From: Myotis daubentonii
Taxonomy: Eukaryota > Chordata > Mammalia > Chiroptera > Vespertilionidae
Direction of reading: 5' to 3'
DNA: 64,000 nt
Assembly: GCF_963259705.1 (NCBI RefSeq)
Contig: NC_081844.1
Location: forward strand, 16,663,715-16,727,714
Shown: piece after piece, positions 55,893 through 64,000 of the stretch
How the letters are laid out: each line of letters starts with the position of its first letter
Numbering within the stretch: the stretch's first letter is position 1
Notes under the pieces: generated by a model
Told to the model about the DNA's origin: nothing
Databases searched by the model: none
The model's input: the letters and a program-made list of their open reading frames with translations, nothing else
Program-made: the position numbers and the translations under genes

Positions 55893-56874
55893 TAAATAAA
55901 TAAAAGGAAATGCATGCATCTTCAGCACTGTATTTTAACTTGGAAGTAAATAAACATGCACTTATTTGGCAGTCCTCTGATGAAGGGTCAAGGCCCACCC
56001 TTTGGACATGGATCTTCTAATTCCCCTTCCTCTTTCTCACCTCAGCCACTCCTGTGGTGCATCAGTTAAGAAGTCTAGTTTGGGCTCCTTAAAATTGGAG
56101 CAAGAACTTCAAGACTCACGTGAAACAACATAAAGGCAAATTCTGGGATTTTATGATCACTTTCACCACTTCCCCAGCCTGCTCCCCAAACTCAGTGCTT
56201 GTTAGTGGTGTCACCCACACGTTACTTTAATGTTTGTCATGCAAGTTTCCCCCAAGTGTTCAATAGGCTGCACTTGAATCATCAACTATCTTTTCCACTT
56301 ATGGTTTATAATCTTGCATAGTATTTGATCGGGTTGTACAATCAATAGTAAAATAATATGATTGGCAACAGACTCCAGGTAAAGAGATGATTCACTGCTG
56401 AGGGAGGGGGCCCAGGTGTCCTGGAAACAGTCGGGTGATTGCTGGTACCCAGTGGGCCATGGGCCCCTGCAGTGGAGGAGTTATGGGAGCACCTGCTCAT
56501 GTCCTCTTGCCCCGGGGACTTCAGGACTGGCTGCCTTTGCTGTTCTCTTCTCCAGTCTGTTAGCCTGTCATGGGTGGGGCTTGGGGCCATGCTGTCTGAT
56601 CTCCCCTTTGTTCTCCTGCAGAATTCTGAGCCCTCCCAGGAAACACTTCTTCTAATTTCTACTTCTTTCCTTGCCTCCACCCAGGCTTCTCCCTGGGGTC
56701 CCCAAACACCTTTCTCTAATGCACCCAAAGTGTCATGGTTTTCTATGCCACAAAGATATGGAATGGATTCCCAGGTCTATCACTGAATAGGGTTAACCTT
56801 GACTAACACACTTAGCTTCTTTCAACCTATCACCTAGGACTGTGTGGGATTAAGTTAAATCAGGTAACTAACAC
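55893..56874. other. Unique intergenic DNA
   Basis: No gene or repeat is recognised. Confidence 0.5.
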
Positions 56875-57065
56875 TGTGGAATGCTTACCGTACACCAGGC
56901 AGAGCTTTATATAAACACTTCATTTTGGCAAAACCCAGTGAACCAGGTGCTACTGATCCCAACTGACGGAAAAAGAACTGAGGCCTGGGAACTGAGCCTC
57001 ACTGTTGCTGACAGCAGAGCCGGGACTCAACCCCAGGCATCCGGCTCCAGCACCCACGGTCTTGG
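56875..57065 (-). repeat. MIR SINE remnant
   Basis: CGTACACCAGGCAGAGCTTT, AACCAGGTGCTACTGATCCC, GAAAAAGAACTGAGGCCTGG and CCGGGACTCAACCCCAGGCA follow the reverse MIR order. Confidence 0.82.
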
Positions 57066-57767
57066 TCTTCAGGAAATACTCCTTCCTATGCTACCATCCT
57101 GGTCACATGGTAGGTGCATGATAAATGCTTTGTGGGTGCACCGTCTATTGTCAAATCCCTGCCCATCCCCTACCCTAGGAGCGCAGGGCCAAACTTCTTA
57201 CCTCTTTTTAGAAGCCAAGGCCAAGTGTAGTGTGGCAGAGGTGGCTGGGTGTCAGCGCTGTTGTGGTTTCCAGCCAGAACCACACTTCATAGCACCTCTT
57301 CACTCAGGTGCAGCCGTGTGGCAATCTTACCACCCCACTCCTGGCTCCCCAAAGCCTCCCATGTGAACCCTCCTCCCTTCCTCTCTCTGGCTGAAATGAG
57401 CAGGGCCACCCATTGAAGATGAAAGCCTTGCTGTCAATCCGAGTTCCTAAATGATTGTGCAGTGCAGGGTCCCTCGCTGACAACTAAACTTTAAGAGAAA
57501 AAGAACAAAGCCCCTAAGATGTTGGGGTTTTCCTGTGATAGCAGCTAGCACCATCTTGACTCATGTACACACTGGGGACCTCTTTGAACTTGTTGGAAAG
57601 TGCCCACCTGCAAACCCCGGAATAATGTGGCTCCCCCATTAGGTGCAGTGGAATGTGTTCTAATGCGGTTAGCTCCGGAACCTTGTCAGATACCACGTCC
57701 CTAGGTTATCGAAGCTGAAATTGCAAATAAAACCATATTTGCTACAACAGGATGTGGTGAAAAAATG
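57066..57767. other. Unique intergenic DNA
   Basis: No gene or repeat is recognised. Confidence 0.5.
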
Positions 57768-57985
57768 TGCTTTGGGATTAGGAAGTGCTCAGCTCACATT
57801 TTAGCCTTGCCATTTTCCAGCCATAGTACCTTAAAGAAATTAATTAATTCCCTGCTTCTCGGTTCCTTAGATAAGTTCCTTTAATAATAAATTTCTAAAG
57901 AGGTGTAATAATATCGACCTCGGAGGGTTGTTGCGGGATTAAGCGAAAGTGACAGTGCTTGGCGTATAGTGGCTAATCCACTGAT
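57768..57985 (+). repeat. MIR SINE, nearly complete
   Basis: GCTCACATTTTAGCCTTGCC, CATAGTACCTTAAAGAAATT, GCTTCTCGGTTCCTTAGATA, GGAGGGTTGTTGCGGGATTA and CAGTGCTTGGCGTATAGTGG follow the sense MIR order. Confidence 0.85.
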
Positions 57986-59384
57986 GGCAGCTTCTGTTTA
58001 TAATTCATTCATTCGAATCACAGGAAATTTAATGAAAACCTATGATGCGCTCCAAACTCCTTGAGGAGCAGAAGACACAGGCCTATGCTTAGGAGACGGC
58101 CCTCTAGCTGGGAAATGTGCTTGACACGCGTGAAGTGGTTGAGTGCCATCTCCAGGTGGCAGGGGACAGAGGCTGGAAAAGTGGGACATACTCGGCGCCA
58201 TTCTGGGAAGCCGCCTTTGGCCAGAGGGGGACTCCCCTTAAGGAGGGCATGGAGGAGGGAAGCTGAGGTGACTTCTGGGCTCTTTGTTACCTGTTGCTGG
58301 GAGACGAGAGTGTTGGGGAGACTAGAGGAGGCTGGAGGTGATGGATGGCCTGGCTGGAAGCTTGCACTTGAGTGTGCCCTGCGGGCCAAGCCAAGAACAG
58401 GTCCTGGTGCCATGGCTGCCGGCCACTCTGTGCAAAAGCCTGTGCCATGAGGGGCTATCCCTGTAACAAGACCAGTGAGCCCTTCCCCGGGACAGGGAAC
58501 AGCTTCATTCTGGCGTCCATGGAGGCACTTACCAGTGTTAGAGGGCAGCCGGCTCTTTCATCACCAACATGTGGAACATGGCCCGTGTCTCTGGCCTTTG
58601 TGGAGGCACCTCGGACAATGCCACAGAGGGATGCTCATTTCTGGGCCAGTTTTCAGTTCTGCTCCATTTCCATTGGATCCTTTATGAGACAGACTCTGAG
58701 CTCTTGGCGTGTTCAGCCAGGAGGCCAGGACAGCTCCTCCAGGGACTGTCCAGCGTGTCATCCCTGCGCCACGGCAACCGCGTCCACCATGAAGAGGCTC
58801 CTTGTTGGTGACATGGGCCAGTGGTCTCCCTCTCCTCCTGCCTCGGGTTCCCCGGTGGCTGTCAAGCTGTCACAGAGCCCTCTGTGTTCAGTGTTTTTCC
58901 AGGTTAATTAATCCTATTATTGTCGCTGTGGTCTATAATTAGACACACTGTGCAATTATATCATCCATTCTGCATTATTGATGTGCAACTTAATAAGCCA
59001 AAGATGGTTATTAAGTATTACCCTATTGGATTGAGTTGCACACAAGCACAAGGCACCCTTGGTTGCAGTGCCGGGTGGTTGGCCTGTGTTTGGAGCTCCC
59101 AGCTTGGGTCTGCGTGAGCCTTCTGTTGGAGGACCATCCAGTGAGCATGAGTGGACCACGTTGCTAGGGGCAGGTCTCCTTGGGAGAGACCAGCAGTCTG
59201 AGAATCTTCAAACTGGGAAGAGGAACACAGCCCCCAGCCGTCCCTTTCAGGTCTTTCCCCCATGGTCAGGCCCTGTGCTGCCCTCAGGGTCTGACCACAC
59301 TCTCCCCCAGTCGCAAAGGCCATCAGCACTGGCTTCAAAGGCTTAGGAACGCAAAGGCGCCAGTACCTTCCTTTCAGTGTCTTC
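57986..59384. other. Unique intergenic DNA
   Basis: No gene is recognised. The AT-rich block 58895-59040 is listed as a weak regulatory candidate. Confidence 0.5.
58895..59040. promoter_or_regulatory. Candidate conserved non-coding element
   Basis: An abrupt AT-rich island in GC-rich DNA contains GGTTAATTAATCCTATTATT, TCTATAATTAGACACACTGT and GTGCAATTATATCATCC, homeobox-like cores with no repeat signature or coding frame. Inference only. Confidence 0.25.
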
Positions 59385-59550
59385 TGAGTGTCGGACTCGT
59401 CACACATGCTGTTGCATTTAGATCGTCAACAATCCTACAAGGTGGTGCTATGTATGACTCCCATTTTACAGATGAGAAAATTGAGGCTTGGAGAGATTTA
59501 GTAACTTGCTCAGGAATTGTAGAGACATATTTTGAACACCAGTTTGCTTC
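59385..59550 (-). repeat. MIR SINE remnant
   Basis: CACATGCTGTTGCATTTAGA, CCTACAAGGTGGTGCTATGT, CCCATTTTACAGATGAGAAA, TTGAGGCTTGGAGAGATTTA and GTAACTTGCTCAGGAATTGT follow the reverse MIR order. Confidence 0.85.
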
Positions 59551-60775
59551 ACTTTGAGCCCCAAACCTTCTTGGCATAAAGAAAGGAACCTCATTTCATC
59601 TAGAATATAGAGAGATGGGCATTGAACAGAACTTGATGCTAAAGGGAAGAGCTAAGAAAGGGCTTCATGCACGAGCTCCAGGGACTGGGGAGACAAAGGC
59701 ATTGAGGCAGCAAGGCCTCTGGGACCCCAGAGCCACAGAACGTGTATCAGTGGCTTTGGCTTTCAGAGCAGCCAGTCTGGGCCATCTCCTCGCATGTGCA
59801 TGCTGTTCCCATCCTTCCTGCGCAGGCGGCTGGGAGGCACTCATGGAGCGAGCAGACCAGGGAGCTTGCTCACCACTCTGTCTCCTGCATGCTGTGTGGC
59901 TTCCGTAGGGGAGACAATGACATGTGGGGCAGAGACAGGCCCCCTGCCTGAAGCGTGTGTCCTTAAGTACACGTGGTGTCTGGGAATAGATTGGGGGCGG
60001 CACCCTTTGCTGGGGGTTTCTGCTTTTGGAAGGCTGGTGGAGGGAGTGCAGGACCATGAGCAACTCACACTGTATACAGCTCCCTTTGTCCTGCTTTGCA
60101 TGCCCCCACCTACCCCAATCCAGGCGAAGTCAAGGTGTAATGATAATAAAAGATACCTTGGCATGGAAGACTCGCGTGAAAGGCAGCTCCTGCCTTGGGG
60201 AGAGCTGGGGAGGGGCTGTCAGTATCCCTGGTCCTATCACCTGGCCTGACAGCTGGAACCTGGGGTGCAGGGTTCAGTCTTATGTGTGTGGAGGTTGGGT
60301 GCATACAAGTGTCAGGACTCTCCTGTACCCCACTCCTCCCCTGCACCGCTAGATAAATCATGCTTTTCATTTTCTGTGCTTTCTGGTGGTTTGACACCTT
60401 GAGGGCTTGCTGGCTGTGGAGAGACTGCCTGACCCAGGGCTTGCCAATTCCTAGAGATAGTGAATCATGTATCTGTGAACACACCTATCATAGACTAACC
60501 AACCTCAAGTCCATACCCTCAGCTACCTCCTTTATTAGGTTCTCACCCACTGAGTCAGTATCCCCGGTCCTGAACACCCGGGGCCAGGTAACCAGAGACC
60601 CAGTCATGGCCCAGAGCACACCCACATCATTCACACCAGCCAGTCCCAGGCAGCTTCCCTGCCTGCCTTGTCCATGGAGGACTGTGGCCCAGCTGCCTCC
60701 TCGCTCCAGCTTCTGCATCCTGCCTGCCCTGGGGCCTGCTCATGTGGTCCTGCGTTCTCCCTGCTGTGCCCCTCA
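59551..60775. other. Unique intergenic DNA
   Basis: No gene or repeat is recognised. Open stretches of 100-180 codons overlap on both strands with no recognisable domain. Confidence 0.5.
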
Positions 60776-60783
60776 TTCTAGAG

Positions 60784-61006
60784 CAGCGGTTCTCAACCTG
60801 TGGGTCGCAACCCCTTTGGGGGTTGAACGACCTTTTCACAGGGGTCGCCTAAGGCCATCGGAAAACACATATATAATTACATATTGTTTTTGTGATTAAT
60901 CACTATGCTTTAATTATGTTCAATTTGTAACAATGAAATCGGGGGTCACCACAACATGAGGAGCTGTATTAAAGGGTCGCGGCATTAGGAAGGTTGAGAA
61001 CTAGAG
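60784..61006 (-). mobile_element. SPIN/URR1-type non-autonomous hAT (opposite orientation to the 3.2-kb copy)
   Basis: It begins CAGCGGTTCTCAACCTGTGG and ends GGAAGGTTGAGAACTAGAG (diverged TIR), with GGTCGCAACCCCTTTGGGGG near the left end and CACAACATGAGGAGCTGTAT near the right. Target duplications are TTCTAGAG (60776-60783) and CTCTAGAG (61007-61014), 7 of 8 identical. It keeps a different internal segment from the 3.2-kb copy. Confidence 0.88.
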
Positions 61007-61014
61007 CTCTAGAG

Positions 61015-62090
61015 GAACTGTGAGTAATGACATCTCTCAATGGCGTTAGCCTCTCCGCACATCCATAAACTAATATTTTAGTACAGGCACCACCAGGCAG
61101 GTCCTGTTGCCTGTTCCCCGAGGAGCCCTGCCTGGGCCCTGATGGTGCTTGTCACCACTGGGGATGGCTGTCACTGTGCAGTATTGGATGAAGGCACATC
61201 TGAGCAGGGATGGGGTGATGGGTCTGAACACTTTCCAGTTTATTTGGGAAGTCATGTTTACACGCCTATATTCTGTGTGTATTTTTCAAAAGGTTTTCAG
61301 TCAGCGGGTTACAGCCTCGCAAGGCAGGCACAGAGGTTACTTGGATGTCTCTTTGGGTGGGGAACAAAGGGAGGAGGATGGCTCAGTGCCTGGAAGTGGA
61401 GGAAGAGAAATGCAGTGTTTCCCACTCCCAGCCATGGCCCTGGGAAGCAGACCCCTCACCTGATGTCCCAGTTTTGCTGTTAAATGGGGCTCAGAGCATC
61501 TGCGTCCTTATGTCACGGGATTTGAGGGAGGTGACTCTGATATGGGGGTGTTAGAAAGGCCTGGAAAATGCTCCCACTCAGGGCAGACCACCGTGACAGG
61601 AACACCTGGGAGGGCCAGGGATGGCCTGGGGGGCGAGGGGGCGGGGTGGGGGGTGGCAGGAACCTTCCAGGTGGAGGGATGATCACTGTTGCATCGGTTC
61701 AGTGGCTGTTCTGGTTCTCTGCAGATCTGACCATCTGATTAATATGGAACTATTTTCCTGTGGCATCATTTCCAAAGGAAGAAAGAAAGAGGAATCTCAA
61801 AAATTGCAGTCATGATAATAAAGATAAACCCAATATAAACAAAGAGAATAAACCTTGGTAGTTTGTGGAAGCAGTCAGGATGCTCCAGGCTGGTTCCAGG
61901 ACCAGATGGGCTGTGGCTGTGGTTGACCTCGGGGATCGCACAGAGGCAGGAGGGGACGTGGCAGAAAGATTTCCTGTGGCTTCTGTAGGGGCCCTGGTCA
62001 GACTCCTTTTTCCACACTTACACCCTCTGCCTGAGATTCTGGAGACTCCTTCGGCTGCAGCATGGTGCAGGGCTGGCCTGTTCGTGTGCA
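61015..62090. other. Unique intergenic DNA
   Basis: No gene or repeat is confidently recognised. A G-rich patch lies at 61620-61660 and an A-rich patch at 61780-61855. Confidence 0.5.
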
Positions 62091-62329
62091 ACCAATGAAT
62101 GGTGGTCCATGCCAATTCAACACCAACAGAAACCTGCAGTTTGGGGTGCGGTGAAGAAAGAAACCTTACTTAGTGCAGATGGAACAGCCCTGCTCCTGTG
62201 AGATGCCTTTAGTGCCCCATGCCAGCACCCAAACCGTACTCTTAGGTGAAAAATCGCTCTCTGAGCCAGAAGGGAGCTGGCTTGTATAGACAGAAGCCCT
62301 TGCTCCTGGCCCCTGGTTGGTCTGTCCTC

Positions 62330-62496
62330 ATGCAAATGAGGATGCCAAATCTTCATAGTTTGATTGGTCCAAAGGCACTCTCATTATTGGTCAGAATAGA
62401 GCCACTCTGATTGGTCAGAGCTGTGGAGCTCTGATTGGATGGGGAAAGCCTCAGTCTTATTGGCTGAAATAGAACTCCAGGAGCCCCTTTATAAGG
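62330..62496 (+). promoter_or_regulatory. LTR U3 promoter block: octamer, CCAAT boxes, TATA
   Basis: Octamer, five ATTGG boxes and TTTATAAGG occur in the same order as in the 20-kb LTR. Activity is not shown by the sequence. Confidence 0.5.
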
Positions 62497-62558
62497 GCTG
62501 GCGCAGATGCCTGCAGCAGGCAGGTAGTCTAAGGCAGTGGCACACAGCTTAGCATAGG

Positions 62559-62702
62559 CAGTGGTTCTCAACCTTGGCTGCACATTAGAATCACGTGGGA
62601 ATCGTTTTAAAATCCTGATTTCTGGGCCTCATCCTCCGGAAATTCTATTTCTTTGTTTCTAATGTTGTGGCCTCACCCCATAACAAAGAAACAGAACCAC
62701 TG
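62559..62702. mobile_element. Short hAT-Charlie-type element inside the LTR
   Basis: The ends are CAGTGGTTCTCAACC and GAACCACTG, with TGCACATTAGAATCACGTGG after the left end. GCATAG repeats on both sides (62552-62557 and 62703-62708) as the likely target duplication. It has no counterpart at the matching place of the 20-kb LTR. Confidence 0.75.
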
Positions 62703-62879
62703 GCATAGAGGCTTGTCCATGGGGGCTCCCTGTGCAGGAATGGCTGCTAGAATTTTATTTATGTAATTAACTAATTAGTTAATTAATTAAAGCCCAGTTA
62801 GCTACCAGGAGCCCTTCTTCGTCCTTAGGGTCCTCAGGGTACACATGTGGGTGGGGTACTTAAGTCTTGGGTCTTTTTG

Positions 62880-64000
62880 GTGAAAACGCCCAGTGGGGCC
62901 CTGGCCTGGGCACAGTTCTGGGGTGCTAAGCTGCCCACTCACCTGCGCCCAGAAGAGGGAACAGGTACTGTATTCATTCATATGGTCAGGGGCTCGGAAT
63001 GCACCCTTTAGACTCAGAAAAATTTTTCCATAGAAAAATTTTTTCCATTTAGTCTTTCTCTTCCCATCTTCTTCCCTCTCTTTCCTTCTCTCTCTCTTTT
63101 GACCTTTTCTTCCTCCCGCCTTCGCTCCCTGGCTCCCCCATTTGAGCCCGAGTAATGCACACAGGACTAGGTTCTTGGTGCACAGGGTTGAATGGGGCCC
63201 AGCATTTGCCTGTGAGGAATTTTCTAGGAGGCTTCTATCTGTAGAGAATTACTGAAAACCACTGATCCAGAGAAAAAAATGGAGCTTCCCTTTATCTGAT
63301 TGGAGGCATCTTATCATCTTATGAAGCCCAAGGCTGCTCACGAATTCCTGCCCCTCCCACAGTTTCTGGGAGGATGGAACAGTGGACAATAACAGTAACT
63401 TGCAATTGCCCAGAGGGCTCATGCCCTCTGGCTGTGTGAGCACTGGAGAGGGGCACTTAACCCCCCTGTCTTCCTGGAGGAGGTGGCTCCTGAGCTGAGT
63501 CCCCAAAGGTTCCCAATGGCCCTGTTGCTGCCTACTCTGATGTCTTTGCTGTTCCCCATGGAGATCAGTGTGTGTGCTGCCGGACGGACTGCGAGGAGGA
63601 CTTGTGCAGCCAGGGCTGTGGTGCCTACTTTGGCGTGACTGTCCCACTGCAGGCAGGACCCTCCTGCTTCTCCAAGTTCCTCGTGTCGAGCTCAGACGCT
63701 CTCCTGTGCTCCACTGTGAGTGGATATTTCACTGCTTCCTGGATAACACAGCACATGATCGATGTTTGTCAGTGTCCCAGGCACTGCATCTGTGATGATG
63801 GGGCTTGCGTGTGATCCTCAGTCTCCTGTGAGGCAGGCCTCCAAGGGCACGGGAGCCATATAGCACGAGGTTCTTGACTGTTCCCCTGATGCACGTGAAA
63901 AACTACACTTACTTTGTGCCTACCCTTCCCGATGGGCTCCTCCTCCAGTGCCTGCTGCCATTTTCTGCCTCCACTTGAGTGTTTTGCTTCCCTTCCCCCT
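62880..64000. other. Unique intergenic DNA at the window end
   Basis: A pyrimidine-rich tract lies at 63040-63125. A cysteine-rich open stretch at 63572-63814 (+) has no ATG and no recognised domain, so I do not call it a gene. Otherwise nothing is recognised. Confidence 0.5.

Larger units (their letters stand above)
62096..62835 (+). mobile_element. Solo LTR of an endogenous retrovirus (copy 2), carrying a hAT insertion
   Basis: It is collinear with the LTR at 20.0 kb: TGCCAATTCAACACCAACAG, GCAGTTTGGGGTGCGGTGAA, GAGGGAGCTGGCTT-like landmark, octamer ATGCAAAT (62330-62337), repeated ATTGG boxes, TTTATAAGG (62488-62496), and the ending TAGCTACCAGGAGCCCTTCT. A 144-bp hAT element interrupts it. 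No internal retroviral sequence is adjacent. Edges are approximate. Confidence 0.75.

Noticed and set aside
20002..62835. A single 42-kb provirus bounded by the two LTRs
   Set aside because: The LTRs are same-oriented but diverged, lie too far apart, and the DNA between has no retroviral genes; they are independent solo LTRs.

Overview
This is mammalian nuclear DNA, almost certainly from a vespertilionid bat. The bat call rests on the repeats. There are eight copies of the tRNA-derived Ves SINE (conserved body, Alu-like poly-A end, A and B boxes) and three short Helitrons with HeliBat-type ends (5' TC, 3' hairpin followed by CTAG). Helitrons of this kind are known among mammals only from vesper bats. 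SPIN/URR1-type hAT elements fit the same lineage.

The only gene I can support is the 3' end of GFRA2, the neurturin co-receptor, on the + strand. Its last three coding exons lie at 743-915, 10388-10441 and 11297-11419. They are joined by GT-AG introns in compatible phase, and a 3' UTR follows to about 12585 with two AATAAA signals. The rest of the gene lies upstream of the window.

From about 12.6 kb to 64 kb I find no convincing protein-coding or RNA gene. The stretch resembles the gene-poor flank expected 3' of GFRA2. It holds old MIR, L2 and L1 remnants, a MaLR-type LTR fragment, two related solo LTRs (about 20.0 and 62.1 kb), younger bat SINEs, hAT, mariner and Helitron insertions, several microsatellites, and some AT-rich, homeobox-site-rich blocks that may be conserved regulatory DNA.

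Layout: 1-12.6 kb GFRA2 3' end, with a mariner MITE and a SPIN element in the intron; 12.6-20 kb unique DNA with MIR, MER5A and one Ves; 20-24 kb solo LTR, L1, L2 and a three-SINE nest; 24-38 kb mostly unique DNA with MIR and L1 fragments; 38-42 kb degenerate L1 ORF2 and a Ves-seeded satellite; 42-50 kb candidate regulatory DNA, L2, L1, Ves and two abutting Helitrons; 50-64 kb unique DNA with a MaLR fragment, an hAT with perfect 8-bp target duplication, a third Helitron, a second SPIN element and the second solo LTR.

I did not find a new multi-gene biological system. The most interesting content is transposon biology: families with a history of horizontal transfer, tandem Helitrons, and a datable nest of insertions. 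Names of repeat families come from memory of their consensus sequences, not from a search. Boundaries are approximate unless target-site duplications are given.
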